This document shows, in pieces, positions 40,819 through 50,329 of a stretch of 64,000 nucleotides of DNA. The stretch is taken from positions 124,001 to 188,000 of the forward strand of contig CALLMM010000026.1 in assembly GCA_938005745.1 (NCBI GenBank), in the 5' to 3' direction. Source of the DNA: an uncultured Chthonomonadales bacterium (GTDB lineage: Bacteria; Armatimonadota; Chthonomonadetes; Chthonomonadales; CAJBBX01). A program made the position numbers and the translations under genes. Numbering within the stretch: position 1 is the stretch's first letter; every line of letters starts with the position of its first letter. The notes under the pieces were generated by a model. It was not told where the DNA came from. It did no database searches and saw only the letters and a program-made list of their open reading frames with translations.

Positions 40819-43014
40819 CTACGGGAGCGGATCGCGCTTCGGAAGCGCGGTGCGATAGGCGTCCTTGTAGAGACCGATCTTCTCAACCGGGATCGCCTTG
40901 AACCCGAGTTTCCAGACGGGCGAGTCGGGCTTGAGGCGGAAGTCGCGCTTCTCCAGAGAGACAAAGCGGGGGTCGCCCTCGGTGAAGTTGTTCTCAAACA
41001 GCACGATCCTGTCGTTCAGATTGTCGAACATCTCCAGCCATGTTCCGCCTGCGCGGACGTTGCGGAGAATGCGGTTCCCCTTCGGGACGGCGGGGTCGTC
41101 CTGCAGGATGTTCGCCAGAGCCGGGTAGCGGAGGCTGTAGGGCGGCTGATCGTGCTGTACCGCTTTGAGCCGATCCATCAGGGTGCTGTCGCGTCCGTCG
41201 AACCAGAACTTCGCCCAGCCCAGCCCCCGACCGTCCACATGCACGGCGGGCGTGCACTCCACGAAGATGTTGTTTTCGATGGTGTTGTCGCGTCCTCCGC
41301 CGATCATCGCGGCGCGTCCGGCGCGATAGAAGAGATTGCCGAAGACGGTGGTTCCGCTGGCGCAGTCGTCCAGATAGACCGCCATCACATCCACGAAACC
41401 GCCCCCGCCTTCCAGCAGGCGGGTGATATGGTGGAAGTAGTTGTGGCGGATCACGTTGCCCCGCATGGTGAAGTCGCGCCCCATGTAGAAGGCTCCGGCG
41501 TCGCCGGTCTGCAGACAGACGCGGTAGATCTCGTTGTATTCGATCAGGTGCTCGTTGCCGCCCAGCAGGATGGCGTTGTGCGGCGCGTCGTGGATCAGGT
41601 TATGCGCCACGCGGTTGCCGACACCGTCCACTGTGACGGCGGCGCGGTAGGTGCGCGACCAGCGGCTGTAGTTGTGAATGTGGTTGTTGACGGCATAGTT
41701 GCCGCCCATGGTCAGCGTCTTGCGGTCGCCTCCGCCCAGCAGGATCCCTCCGTCGCCGGTCTGATAGATGTCGCATCCCAGGACGCCGTTCTGCGCGCCT
41801 GCCTGCCGGTTGAGGGTCGAGTCGTTATAGATGGCGGTCTGGTAGTCGCGATGGTTTCCGCCGATGCTGACGGCGAAGGTTCCCAGATTACGCAGCGTGC
41901 AGCCGGCGATCCGGTTGTACGCTCCGTCTACGATCACCGCGCCCGGTCCGCGAGAGCACTCCAGAACCAGCCCCTGAAACGTGATATGGGAAGTCTTCTC
42001 CAGCGAGAGCAGGGGCGCCTCCAGCAGCGAGACGACGGTCTTTCCCTGATCCAGCGGCGCGGGGGACCAGAAGTAGAGGATGCCGGACTGGCGATCCAGA
42101 TACCACTCGCCCGGAGAGTCCAGCTCTTCCAGGATGTTGAGGAAATAGAACCGTTTACCGGGCGAGTAGCCGTAGACGCCGTGCGGCGGCTCGGTCTCCA
42201 CCATGCGCTGTGCCGTGTCGAGCGATTTGACCTTCTCGTAGGTGTCCGCCCAGTCATAGGTCCAGTAGCCGTGCACCCAGATATCGTCCCGCGATTTCCA
42301 GCGCGACGGGCGGTCGCCTGCGTAGGTAAATTTTCCTCCTTCCTGTCCGGCGGGCGCGGCGACGATCTTCGTCCACTCGTCGCCGTTGGGCCAGCGCGCC
42401 AGCTGCATCGGGCGATCCTGGAAGAAAAGCTCCAGCCCTGCCGGAACGATCGCCTGCCCGAAACCCCGGCGCGTCATCCTGCCGAAGTCGGAGATCCCCT
42501 GCGCACGCAGGTCGGTCTGCAGAACGTTTCCGCGCGCGGCGGGATCGAGACGCTCCAGAACGGCGGGATCGGTAACCGGCGTGAAGCCGCCGATCTCGCG
42601 CCCGCCGCTCAGAACGACCTTTTCACGGCGGTAGGCGCGATAGGTGATCGGCGAGTCTGCGGTTGCGCTGTCCTCTTCCGTCAGCGTGAAGGAGGAGGCG
42701 CGGGAATAGACGCCCGCCCGCAGATGGATCGTAACGCCCCCCTTCGGAAGCCCGTTGGAACGTTTGAGGGCGCGGACGGCGTCGCGGGCGCGCTCCAGCG
42801 TGGCGAAGGGACCGTCGGTGCGGCTGCGGTTGGGGTTGGCGAGTCTGCCGGACCAGGAGTCGTTTCCGGAGGGAGAGATATAGAGGTTCATGGCGGTATT
42901 CCCGGCGGACGAGGCGGCTTCCGTGCGCGTGGAAGCGGCGGCAATAAGAGCGGCGGCAGCGAGCAGACAGAGGAGACCCTTTCTGCTCCGCGCTCCGGAC
43001 AGATGCGGCTGCAT
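40819..43014 (-). CDS. exported right-handed parallel beta-helix protein
   Basis: 731-residue protein with a signal peptide (about residues 1-33: basic start, hydrophobic LLCLLAAAALIAAA, cleavage after TEAAS). The opening LYISPSGNDSWSG followed by GPFATLERARDAVRALK is the typical start of secreted beta-helix carbohydrate-active proteins. From about residue 330 repeated coils contain NRIAGCTLRNLG, NYAVNNHIHNYSRWS, NRVAHNLIHDAPHNAILLGG and NTIENNIFVE patterns. Related proteins are polysaccharide lyases or glycosidases on pectin- or alginate-like polymers, but no catalytic set can be assigned. The gene stands alone, 94 bp from the Na+/Ca2+ exchanger gene. Confidence 0.8.
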   Translation of the reverse strand: MQPHLSGARSRKGLLCLLAAAALIAAASTRTEAASSAGNTAMNLYISPSGNDSWSGRLANPNRSRTDGPFATLERARDAVRALKRSNGLPKGGVTIHLRAGVYSRASSFTLTEEDSATADSPITYRAYRREKVVLSGGREIGGFTPVTDPAVLERLDPAARGNVLQTDLRAQGISDFGRMTRRGFGQAIVPAGLELFFQDRPMQLARWPNGDEWTKIVAAPAGQEGGKFTYAGDRPSRWKSRDDIWVHGYWTYDWADTYEKVKSLDTAQRMVETEPPHGVYGYSPGKRFYFLNILEELDSPGEWYLDRQSGILYFWSPAPLDQGKTVVSLLEAPLLSLEKTSHITFQGLVLECSRGPGAVIVDGAYNRIAGCTLRNLGTFAVSIGGNHRDYQTAIYNDSTLNRQAGAQNGVLGCDIYQTGDGGILLGGGDRKTLTMGGNYAVNNHIHNYSRWSRTYRAAVTVDGVGNRVAHNLIHDAPHNAILLGGNEHLIEYNEIYRVCLQTGDAGAFYMGRDFTMRGNVIRHNYFHHITRLLEGGGGFVDVMAVYLDDCASGTTVFGNLFYRAGRAAMIGGGRDNTIENNIFVECTPAVHVDGRGLGWAKFWFDGRDSTLMDRLKAVQHDQPPYSLRYPALANILQDDPAVPKGNRILRNVRAGGTWLEMFDNLNDRIVLFENNFTEGDPRFVSLEKRDFRLKPDSPVWKLGFKAIPVEKIGLYKDAYRTALPKRDPLP

Positions 43015-43108
43015 GGCGTTTCCTCACAGGCGTTTTTGAGCGCGATATGGCGCTCAGAGACGATTTCGACGCCTCTTTCGGGGCTTCCTGTGAATGGATC
43101 GGGCTGTT

Positions 43109-44200
43109 TTACGCGGAATCGCTTGCGGGACGGCGGTTGCGCCAGGCGCGCAGGGCGATGACGACGAGCGTGATGCCGGTGAGGGGCAGGACGAACTCCG
43201 CCATGATCACGCTGTAGAGGGGGAGGGCGTCGTGCTGCGCCGCCTGCAACAGAAGGTAGGCGGTATAGGCGATGTAGTATGCCAGAAAGAGCGCGCCCTC
43301 CCAGCGGGTGATCAGGTGACCGGTGAAGAAGATAGGCAGGCAGGCGACGCAGACCGCCAGCATGACCGGCAGATCGAAGCCGAGCACGGCGGTGGAGACG
43401 GGAATGCCCCCGGGGCTGACCACGCCGGCGAAGCCGAGAACAAACAGAATATTGAAGATATTGCTGCCGACGACGTTGCCGACCGCAATGTCTCGTTCGC
43501 CCCGCCCCGCCGCCATGATCGAGGTGGCGACCTCGGGAAGGGAGGTCCCTGCCGCGACGATGGTCAGACCGATCACCAGCTCGCTCAGCCCGAAGACGCG
43601 CGCCAGCGAGGTCGCTCCGCCGACCAGCCAGCGCGATCCGAGCACCAGCATGCCCAGTCCCACCAGAACCAGCGCGATCTGCCACACGAGGACGCCGGGA
43701 GAGGTTCCGGTCTTCGCAGGCTCTGTCGGAGGCGGATCCTCTGTTAGCTCTTTACGGCTCTGCCGGATCAGGTAGAGGGTGTAGAGGATCGCGCCGGCAA
43801 ACAGCAGCAGCGACTCCCAGAAGGCGATGACTCCTCCAGCGGCAAAAGCGTAGAGCAGCAGCGAGACGCCGATCATGAACGGCACCTCTTTTTGAACCAG
43901 TTGACGCGCCACGATCAGCGGGGTGATCAGCGCGGAGATCCCCAGAATGAAGAGGACGTTGAAGATGTTGCTGCCGATCACGTTGCCCAGCGCGATGTCG
44001 GGCTGACCCGCAAGCGAAGAGATCGCGCTGACCGCCGCCTCCGGCGCGCTGGTTCCGAAGGCGACCACCGTCAGTCCGATCACCAGCGGGGAGACGCCCA
44101 TCTGCGCCGCCAGACCGGACGCGCCCCGCACCAGCAGTTCGGCGCCGACGATCAGAAGCGCAAAGCCGGCGAGGAACAGGAGTAGGGTAATGGAATCCAT
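43109..44200 (-). CDS. CaCA family sodium/calcium antiporter
   Basis: 363-residue inner-membrane protein with ten to eleven predicted helices in two halves. Each half has an alpha-repeat: GTSAPEAAVS with GNVIGSNIFN in the first, and GTSLPEVATS with GNVVGSNIFN in the second. The two conserved Glu residues bind Ca2+. The family exchanges Na+ (or H+) for Ca2+, similar to E. coli YrbG. It begins 12 bp after mrpG on the same strand, so it is likely the last gene of the Mrp operon, where the Na+ gradient could be used for Ca2+ extrusion. Confidence 0.92.
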   Translation of the reverse strand: MDSITLLLFLAGFALLIVGAELLVRGASGLAAQMGVSPLVIGLTVVAFGTSAPEAAVSAISSLAGQPDIALGNVIGSNIFNVLFILGISALITPLIVARQLVQKEVPFMIGVSLLLYAFAAGGVIAFWESLLLFAGAILYTLYLIRQSRKELTEDPPPTEPAKTGTSPGVLVWQIALVLVGLGMLVLGSRWLVGGATSLARVFGLSELVIGLTIVAAGTSLPEVATSIMAAGRGERDIAVGNVVGSNIFNILFVLGFAGVVSPGGIPVSTAVLGFDLPVMLAVCVACLPIFFTGHLITRWEGALFLAYYIAYTAYLLLQAAQHDALPLYSVIMAEFVLPLTGITLVVIALRAWRNRRPASDSA

Positions 44201-44212
44201 GACGGGGAGTGT

Positions 44213-44608
44213 CTATCCTTGCGTGTTCGAGAGGTTGTCAGTGCCGCTCTGTCGCGCGACTCCCCGCAGGACGGTGTGATCGTCGGAGTAGTTTCCGGCG
44301 ATCTCATCCGCGACCGAACCTTCCCAGAGCGGCACCTTATGCACATAGGCGGCGCGCCCCAGTAGATGCGCGGCAATCGGGGCGGTGAGGAACAGGAAGA
44401 GGATGCCGCACAGCACTTTCATCCAGACCATCGCCTCCGGGTTGCGCAGGGCGACGGCAAGCAGCAGCAGGCTCATGCCCAGCGAACTGGCTTTGGTGGC
44501 GGCGTGCATGCGCGTGTAGAGATCCGGAAACCGCAAAATGCCCAGTCCGGCGATCAGAACCAGGACCGCGCCCAGCAATGCCAGCCCTGCGGCGATCCAC
44601 TCAATCAT
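44213..44608 (-). CDS. mrpG: Mrp Na+/H+ antiporter subunit G
   Basis: 131-residue membrane protein with three hydrophobic helices. It shows the family pattern FPDLYTRMHAATKASSLGMS near residues 27-46 and a hydrophilic C-terminal tail. MrpG is a small accessory subunit needed for assembly of the seven-subunit Mrp complex. Its ATG at 44608 overlaps mrpF by 8 bp. The tail is somewhat longer than usual. Confidence 0.92.
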   Translation of the reverse strand: MIEWIAAGLALLGAVLVLIAGLGILRFPDLYTRMHAATKASSLGMSLLLLAVALRNPEAMVWMKVLCGILFLFLTAPIAAHLLGRAAYVHKVPLWEGSVADEIAGNYSDDHTVLRGVARQSGTDNLSNTQG

Positions 44609-44861
44609 CGTCGAACCTCCGCTTCTCCAGATAGCGCGCGAAGGCGACCGTGCTGAAGAAGCCCAGGATGGTAAATACCAGCACGATGTCCAGCAGACCC
44701 GGCTGATCGGCGAACAGGGCTGCCGCGGTGATCATTCCCGCGACGATGAACCCCAGCAGATCGAGAGCCACCACTCGGTCCGGCAGGCTCGGTCCGCGCA
44801 GCAACCGGATGACGGTCAACGCCATCGCCGCCGCCAGCAGGAGAAAGGTCGCAATCATCAT
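44601..44861 (-). CDS. mrpF: Mrp Na+/H+ antiporter subunit F
   Basis: 86-residue, three-helix membrane protein. It contains the family hallmark RLLRGPSLPDRVVALDLLG near residues 19-37, including the conserved Asp facing the proton/Na+ path. The start is the ATG at 44861, overlapping the mrpE stop (ATGA); a second ATG at 44858 is possible. Confidence 0.92.
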   Translation of the reverse strand: MMIATFLLLAAAMALTVIRLLRGPSLPDRVVALDLLGFIVAGMITAAALFADQPGLLDIVLVFTILGFFSTVAFARYLEKRRFDDD

Positions 44862-45196
44862 CCGCGCAGCAGACGCAGCACGCGCCCCTCCATCTTCTCG
44901 ATGATCTCCCGGCGCATCTCCTCCGGGTCGTCCAGAAACATGGCATGCACGTAGAGGGTGGATCGGTCGGTGGAGATATCCAGGCTCAGTGTGCCGGGCG
45001 TCATCGAGATCAGGTTCGCCAGCAGCAGTATCTCCAGATCGCTCTGTACCCGCAGCGGGATCGCCACGATGCCCGGACGGGCGTGATGGTCGGGCGTGAT
45101 CGCGTCGTAGGCGACGCGCAGATTGGAGTGCATCACCTCCCATACATAGAACAGAACAAACTCCAGAGAGTAGAGGACGAACATCAGCCGCTTCAC
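44858..45196 (-). CDS. mrpE: Mrp Na+/H+ antiporter subunit E
   Basis: 112-residue subunit with a hydrophobic N-terminus (LMFVLYSLEFVLFYVWEV) and the family segment LLLANLISMTPGTLSLD, followed by a cytoplasmic tail. It begins with GTG at 45196, overlapping the mrpD stop (GTGA), with GGAGG upstream in mrpD. It is shorter than the Bacillus protein (about 158 residues), lacking part of the N-terminal membrane region; that is common in mrp operons with short MrpE. Confidence 0.9.
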   Translation of the reverse strand: MKRLMFVLYSLEFVLFYVWEVMHSNLRVAYDAITPDHHARPGIVAIPLRVQSDLEILLLANLISMTPGTLSLDISTDRSTLYVHAMFLDDPEEMRREIIEKMEGRVLRLLRG

Positions 45197-46698
45197 GGCG
45201 CTGCCTCCTTTCCGAGCACGGCGCGGATATAGACGGAGGAGTCGTGCAGCTGCGCGCCTGCCGCTTCGGAGTAGCGGAGCAGCGGTTGGGGATAGAGGCT
45301 GATCGCCAGCGTGGTCAGCGCCATGCAGGCGATGGGCAGCAGGCGCAGAGGCGCGACGCGCCGCGGAGGGGGAGCCTCCTCCGGAGCCTCTTTCCAGAAG
45401 ACTTCCGCCCATATCTTCGTCATCGAAAAGAGCGTGAGCGCACCAACCAGCAGTCCGACCGCCAGTGCGAAGTAGGCTCCCACCTCAAATCCGGCGCGCA
45501 GCAGGGCGAACTTGGCGAAGAAGCCCGACAGCGGCGGAATGCCCCCCAGCGAAAACGCCGGGATGAAGAAGAGCCATGCCAGCAGCGTATAGGCGCGATA
45601 GAGTCCGCCGATCCTGCTCAGGCGGTCGCTGCCAGCCGACTGCTCAATCGCCCCGCTTAAAAAGAAGAGGTTGGTTTTGACCACGATGTGATGGATGACG
45701 TAGAAGACGGTCGCGGCAAGGGCGTGCTGCGTGAACAGGGCGATCCCCAGCGTCATGTAGCCGATCTGACTGATGATGTGCCAGGAGAGGATGCGCCGAA
45801 TCTCGTACTGCGCCGCCGCGCCCAGCACGCCGACCGCCATGGTCAGCACGGAGGCGATCAGCAGGATCGGTCCGAACCAGCCGTGATCGAGGGCGAAGAA
45901 GAGCGTGTAGGCGCGCAGCAGCGCGTAGACGCCCACTTTGGTCAACAGCCCGGCAAACAGCGCAGAGACGGCGATGGGCGCGGTATGATAGGAGGCGGGC
46001 AGCCAGGAGAAGAGCGGAAAGACGCCCGCCTTGATGGCGAAAGAGATCAGCAGGAGCGATCCGGCTGCCAGCGCCAGCCTGGTCTCATCGCCCCCGCGCA
46101 GCTTGACCGCCATATCCGCCATGTTGAGCGTGCCCACCTTGCCGTAGAGCAGCCCCAGCGCGGTCAGGAAGAGTCCCGAGGAGAGGAAGTTGAGCACCAG
46201 ATACTTGACCGCCCCTCCCAGATGACCGGCGCGCGCGCCCAGCGCCAGCAGCACAAACGACGCCATCAGCATCACTTCGAACCAGACGAACAGGTTGAAC
46301 AGGTCTCCCGTCAGGAAGGCGCCGCAGACCCCGGCGACCAGAAGATGGATGACCGGCTGCATTCCGGCGCGCGTCTGCCGTTCAGGGATGTCGGCGACCG
46401 CGTAGAGGGTCGTCATCAGCGCGACAAAGCCGGTTACCAGCACCATGATCGCCGCCAGACGATCCGCGACCAGCGTGATGCCGAAGGGCGCGATCCATCT
46501 GCCGGACTGCATCGTCAGGATGCCCGCGCGCTCTACCGCCGCCGTCAGCGCGATTCCGTCGGCGAAGAGCAGCGCCGCGCCGAGCACGCTGACCGCCGAC
46601 TGCAGACGGACCCATCGCCGCAGGAGGATCAGCAGGGCGGCGGTAGCGAACGGCAGCGCCAGAGGCAGCGCGATCAGGATGTCCGGACGCAGCGTCAT
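45193..46698 (-). CDS. mrpD: Mrp Na+/H+ antiporter subunit D
   Basis: 501-residue antiporter-like membrane subunit of the NuoN/NuoM type with about 14 helices. The conserved proton-path charges are E141 in FVWFEVMLMAS and K223 in ISFAIKAGVFPLFSWLP. HTAPIAVSALFAGLLTKVG follows near residue 238. It forms the ion-translocating core together with MrpA. It overlaps mrpC and mrpE by 4 bp on each side. Confidence 0.95.
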   Translation of the reverse strand: MTLRPDILIALPLALPFATAALLILLRRWVRLQSAVSVLGAALLFADGIALTAAVERAGILTMQSGRWIAPFGITLVADRLAAIMVLVTGFVALMTTLYAVADIPERQTRAGMQPVIHLLVAGVCGAFLTGDLFNLFVWFEVMLMASFVLLALGARAGHLGGAVKYLVLNFLSSGLFLTALGLLYGKVGTLNMADMAVKLRGGDETRLALAAGSLLLISFAIKAGVFPLFSWLPASYHTAPIAVSALFAGLLTKVGVYALLRAYTLFFALDHGWFGPILLIASVLTMAVGVLGAAAQYEIRRILSWHIISQIGYMTLGIALFTQHALAATVFYVIHHIVVKTNLFFLSGAIEQSAGSDRLSRIGGLYRAYTLLAWLFFIPAFSLGGIPPLSGFFAKFALLRAGFEVGAYFALAVGLLVGALTLFSMTKIWAEVFWKEAPEEAPPPRRVAPLRLLPIACMALTTLAISLYPQPLLRYSEAAGAQLHDSSVYIRAVLGKEAAP

Positions 46699-47039
46699 CG
46701 CGTCTCCTCCTCGGTCTCCAGATCATCGGTTCCCCGCGAGCGGTAGGCGCGGTAGATCAGCGCGACGCTGAAGCTGAGGATGCCAAACCCGATCACGATG
46801 GCGGTCAGGATCAACGCCTGCGGCAGCGGATCGGCATAGGGAGCGGGGGGCGTCGTCGCGTCGGGCGGGATGATCGGGGCGCGATAGCGCACCATCTTGC
46901 CCGCGCTGAAGATCAGCAGGTTGACCCCCTGTCCGAAGAGCATCAGCCCGAAGATCACCTTTGCCAGGCTGCGCCGCAGCAGAAGATAGATGGAGACGGC
47001 GAAGAGAACGCCGATGGTGATTGCCAGCGCGCTTCCCAT
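46695..47039 (-). CDS. mrpC: Mrp Na+/H+ antiporter subunit C
   Basis: 114-residue NuoK-like subunit with three helices. It contains the family pattern GLMLFGQGVNLLIFSAG near 31-47 and DPLPQALILTAIVIGFG near 70-86. It ends in an ATGA overlap with mrpD and starts one base after the mrpB stop. Confidence 0.94.
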   Translation of the reverse strand: MGSALAITIGVLFAVSIYLLLRRSLAKVIFGLMLFGQGVNLLIFSAGKMVRYRAPIIPPDATTPPAPYADPLPQALILTAIVIGFGILSFSVALIYRAYRSRGTDDLETEEETR

Positions 47040-47040
47040 C

Positions 47041-47463
47041 TCAGTCCGCCTCCTCCAGCGCGAACGCGATCTGCGTAATCACGCCGATGACCGTCAGATA
47101 GACGCCGATATCGAAGTAGAGAGGCGTGCCCAGCTTTACCTCGCCGACGAAGGGCAGCCAGGGGATGGAGCCTGCCCAGACGCCCGTCAGGAAGGATAAG
47201 CCCAGCAGCGAGCCTGCCAGCCCGGAGCCGACCGCCGTCAGCACGCCCAGCCCGATCAGCGTGGTCGGATGCAGACGCATCAGCCGGCGCGCTGTCGGAA
47301 AGTCGCGGCTGATCCCCCACAGCAGGATCGCCGCGGCGCAGACCAGCCCCCCGATGAAACCGCCTCCCGGCTCATTGTGTCCTCGCAGGAGCAGAAAGAC
47401 CGACAGACCGATCTGCAGCGGAACGATCAGGGTGGCAGCGGTGCGAAGGAACAGCGATTCCAT
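47041..47463 (-). CDS. mrpB: Mrp Na+/H+ antiporter subunit B
   Basis: 140-residue, four-helix membrane subunit. The diagnostic [14 protein letters not shown] motif is at residues 28-41, with a C-terminal [20 protein letters not shown]. Its ATG at 47463 shares one base with the mrpA stop. Confidence 0.94.
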   Translation of the reverse strand: MESLFLRTAATLIVPLQIGLSVFLLLRGHNEPGGGFIGGLVCAAAILLWGISRDFPTARRLMRLHPTTLIGLGVLTAVGSGLAGSLLGLSFLTGVWAGSIPWLPFVGEVKLGTPLYFDIGVYLTVIGVITQIAFALEEAD

Positions 47464-49790
47464 CAGCTTTCGCCTCCCTCCGGCTGTTTGCGGCGCGGGC
47501 GCAGCCAGATCAGCCCGCCGACCCCCAGCGCCGCCGCCGCCAGCACGGTGATCTCGCCCAGCGTATCCAGCGCGCGGAAGTCCACCAGGATCACGTTGAC
47601 CACATTGCGCCCTTTCGCCTCCAGACTGTTCTGCACGAAGTAGTCGCGCAGAACCGGCTCCGGATGCAGGTTCTGCGCGATCAGCAGCAGGACCGTGATC
47701 ACGGCGCCGGCGGACAGCGCGAGTATGGCGTCGGCGATCTGCTGGCGCGGGGTGGAGCGGGAGGCGATGCGGGGCAGCCGGTAGATCACAAGCACCAGGA
47801 TCACCAGGGTCAGCGTCTCGACGAGAAGCTGGGTCAGAGCCAGGTCGGGCGCGCCGTACATGCCGAAGACCAGCGCAACGCCAAACCCCACGATTCCCAG
47901 ACTAGCGATGGCGGCAAGGCGCGAATTTGAAAGCGCGGCGAACACGGCTCCGGCGATCATGGCGATCAGCAGCACGCCCTCATACGGGCGCAGATCGGAG
48001 AAGTCCCAGACCAGCGCCGCAGGACTCCAGACGCGCAGCAGCGCCGCCCCGGTTACCGCGACCATCACCGATACCGCGACCCCGACATAGCCCCGCAGCG
48101 AGCCGTGCTGCAGCGTATGGGTGAGAAATTTAGCACACTGCACCATCCCCTCCAGCAGCCACTCGTACAGGCGCGCCGGACCCAGCGAGCCGGGACCGCT
48201 CTGCGCGATTCGCTCCGCTGCAGGGCGCGCCCGATGGCGCAGCCGGAAGACGACAAACCCCGTCGCGACTGTGGCGATGCTGAGCATCAGCACCGAGTTG
48301 ATCCCGTGCCACAGCTTGAGCGTTACCTCCGTCTCCTGCGCCCGCACCGCGCTTACCGCTGGGGCGATCAACCCTCTGTCTATCAGTCCCGGAGCCAGCC
48401 CGAAGAGGATGCCCAGCAGCGCGAGAGTCAACGGGGGCAGCCAGAGCGTCCACTTTCCCTCATGCGGGGGCTTTGGCGTGTGATTGAGCGTTCCATGGAA
48501 CGGACGAAACGCCACGATCAGTCCGACCGCGACCATCAGCACATTGGCGGCGACCCCCGCGGCGGTTACCGCCGGACCGATGTAGGGAGCCGCCAGCTTC
48601 GCCTCGTAGAGCAGCTCCTTGCTGATGAAGCCGACCAGAGGAGGCAATCCGCACATCGAGAGTCCGGCTCCGACGGCGGCGGCGGTGGTGAGGGGCATCG
48701 CCTTCGCCAGCCCGCTGAGCACGCGAACGTCCCGCGTGCCGGTCTCATGGTCTACCGTGCCCGCCGCCATGAATAACGCGCCCTTATAGAGGGCATGCAC
48801 CAGGAAGAAGAGCATCGCGGCTTTCACCGCCAGCACGGTGTCCAGCCCGAGCAGAAGGATCATCGTTCCCAGCGCGCTGACGGTGGAGTAGGCGAGCAGC
48901 TTCTTCAGGTCCGCCTGCGGGTAGGCGAGAAGCGCGCCCGCCAGCATGGTGGCGACGCCGGCGGTGGTCGCCAGTCCGCGCCACAGCTCGGTTCCCGCCA
49001 GCGCGGGAGCCATGCGCGCCATCAGGAAGATGCCCGCGTTGACCATGGTAGCGGAGTGCAGGTAGGCGCTGACGGGAGCCGGCGCGGACATCGCCCCGGG
49101 CAGCCAGAAGTGGAAAGGAAACTGCGCGGACTTGGTGAACGCGCCGAACAGGATCAGCAGCAGGATCGCCGGATACCAGGGATGCGCCGTTACCTGCTCC
49201 CTCTGCTCCAGCGTTTCAGAGAGGGAGAAAGAGCCTCCCGTCGCGATGCTCAGCAGCACCAGACCCGCCAGCAGCGCCTGCCCGCCCAGGAATGTGACCA
49301 GCAGCGCCTGAAGCGCGGAGGAGCGCGCCTTCGCGTCTTCGTGGTAGAAGCCGATCAGCAGGTAGGAGGCGATGCCCGTCAACTCCCAGAACACGAACAG
49401 AAGGATCGTGTTGTCCGCGCTGACCATGCCGCACATGGCGATCATAAACAGCAGCAGATACCCGAAGAACCGTCCCTGCAGCGGATGCCCTTTGAGGTAG
49501 CCGGAGCCGTAGAGGAGGATCAGCGCGCCGATGCCCAGGATCACCAGCAGGAAGAGGAGCGCAAGACCGTCTATGCGGAACGCCAGATCAATGCCGAGCG
49601 AGGGAATCCACGGCGTCCGCTCCGCAATCGGGCGTCCGTCAGCGATGTCAGGAAGGCGGGCTGCCAGGGCGAGAAAAAGGACGAGGGGAAGCAGCGCCAG
49701 AACCCATCCGGCGCGCGCTCCCATCCACCGGTACAGCAGTGGAGCCGCCGCCGCGCCTGCCACCAGCACTAACAGTGCGCTGAGGATCAT
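47463..49790 (-). CDS. mrpA: Mrp Na+/H+ antiporter subunit A
   Basis: 775-residue NuoL-like subunit, the first gene of the operon. The antiporter module (about 1-500) holds E136 in [11 protein letters not shown] and K220 in [18 protein letters not shown], plus [14 protein letters not shown]-terminal MbhD/MbhE-like region (about 610-775) carries [19 protein letters not shown] and [20 protein letters not shown]. Length and fusion match Group 1 Mrp systems, in which A and B are separate genes. The complex exchanges external protons for cytoplasmic Na+ and protects against salt and alkali. Confidence 0.95.
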   Translation of the reverse strand: MILSALLVLVAGAAAAPLLYRWMGARAGWVLALLPLVLFLALAARLPDIADGRPIAERTPWIPSLGIDLAFRIDGLALLFLLVILGIGALILLYGSGYLKGHPLQGRFFGYLLLFMIAMCGMVSADNTILLFVFWELTGIASYLLIGFYHEDAKARSSALQALLVTFLGGQALLAGLVLLSIATGGSFSLSETLEQREQVTAHPWYPAILLLILFGAFTKSAQFPFHFWLPGAMSAPAPVSAYLHSATMVNAGIFLMARMAPALAGTELWRGLATTAGVATMLAGALLAYPQADLKKLLAYSTVSALGTMILLLGLDTVLAVKAAMLFFLVHALYKGALFMAAGTVDHETGTRDVRVLSGLAKAMPLTTAAAVGAGLSMCGLPPLVGFISKELLYEAKLAAPYIGPAVTAAGVAANVLMVAVGLIVAFRPFHGTLNHTPKPPHEGKWTLWLPPLTLALLGILFGLAPGLIDRGLIAPAVSAVRAQETEVTLKLWHGINSVLMLSIATVATGFVVFRLRHRARPAAERIAQSGPGSLGPARLYEWLLEGMVQCAKFLTHTLQHGSLRGYVGVAVSVMVAVTGAALLRVWSPAALVWDFSDLRPYEGVLLIAMIAGAVFAALSNSRLAAIASLGIVGFGVALVFGMYGAPDLALTQLLVETLTLVILVLVIYRLPRIASRSTPRQQIADAILALSAGAVITVLLLIAQNLHPEPVLRDYFVQNSLEAKGRNVVNVILVDFRALDTLGEITVLAAAALGVGGLIWLRPRRKQPEGGES

Positions 49791-50116
49791 GGCTGAATCT
49801 GAGCGTCGAACGGCGCAGGCGCAGCAACGCGCGCGAATCCGACGAAACTTCGCGCAGTGTCCTGATGCCTCTCATGCGGGCTGTCAACAAGCCTGTCGGA
49901 CATGATTTTGTTCGATTTTCCTGTAAGATTCGTTTTCGGACAGATTCTCTTTCGCGGTACGTATATATAATTTCCTGCGTTCCCGTTTCCGTCCGGAAAG
50001 GGCGAGCGAGAGTAGATGTCTGCCGGTCCTGCAAGGGCGCGCGTCTGCTGCAGTGTTTCCGGTATATTTGCTGTTTTCGTGTTATAATGGTTCGGGGAGA
50101 GAGGGACAGAGAGGAT
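49791..50116. other. 326-bp intergenic region between divergent mrpA and DUF951 gene
   Basis: It must hold the mrp operon promoter (leftward) and the promoter of the DUF951 gene (rightward). An AT-rich patch lies at 49961-49972, and a short inverted repeat (CCCG, TTTCCG, CGGAAA, GGG) at 49982-50002. Only the rightward extended -10 at 50080-50088 is convincing. Minus-strand TTGACA near 49876-49881 has no -10 partner. No gene is visible here. Confidence 0.5.
50080..50088 (+). promoter_or_regulatory. extended -10 promoter for the DUF951 operon
   Basis: TGTTATAAT, an extended -10 with perfect TATAAT at 50083-50088. Transcription would start near 50095, leaving a leader of about 22 nt before the ATG at 50117. 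No -35 is visible at proper spacing. Confidence 0.6.
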
Positions 50117-50329
50117 ATGCAGAGAGTGTTATCGGTAGCGGCAGGCGATCGCGTTACGCTGCGTAAGCCCCATCCCTGCGGCGGCTTCGACTGGACGGTA
50201 ACGCGCACGGGCGCGGATATCGGGCTGATCTGTCTGTCCTGCGGTCGCCGCGTGATGCTGGATCGTGAGGAGTTTGAGCGGCGCGTCCGATGCGTTACTC
50301 CGGCGTCTGCGGAGGAGGAGGCGCGTTGA
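50117..50329 (+). CDS. DUF951 family small protein
   Basis: 70-residue cytoplasmic protein. The DUF951 pattern is complete: [14 protein letters not shown] (residues 10-23), [20 protein letters not shown] and a final [13 protein letters not shown]. The Cys in HPCGG and the Cys pair in CLSCG could hold a metal, though no function is established. In other bacteria this small gene lies by rpsF or ychF; here it leads two secreted-protein genes. The ATG at 50117 has GAGAGG close upstream. Its TGA overlaps the TTG start of the next gene. Confidence 0.85.
   Translation: MQRVLSVAAGDRVTLRKPHPCGGFDWTVTRTGADIGLICLSCGRRVMLDREEFERRVRCVTPASAEEEAR

Noticed and set aside
43094..43747. Open frame opposite the Na+/Ca2+ exchanger gene
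   Set aside because: Asp/Gly/Arg/Gln-rich shadow of a membrane-protein gene; no start signal or homology.
46995..47320. Possible extra gene within mrpB/mrpC region on the minus strand
   Set aside because: Out-of-frame reading of two well-defined subunits; the real genes account for the coding signal.
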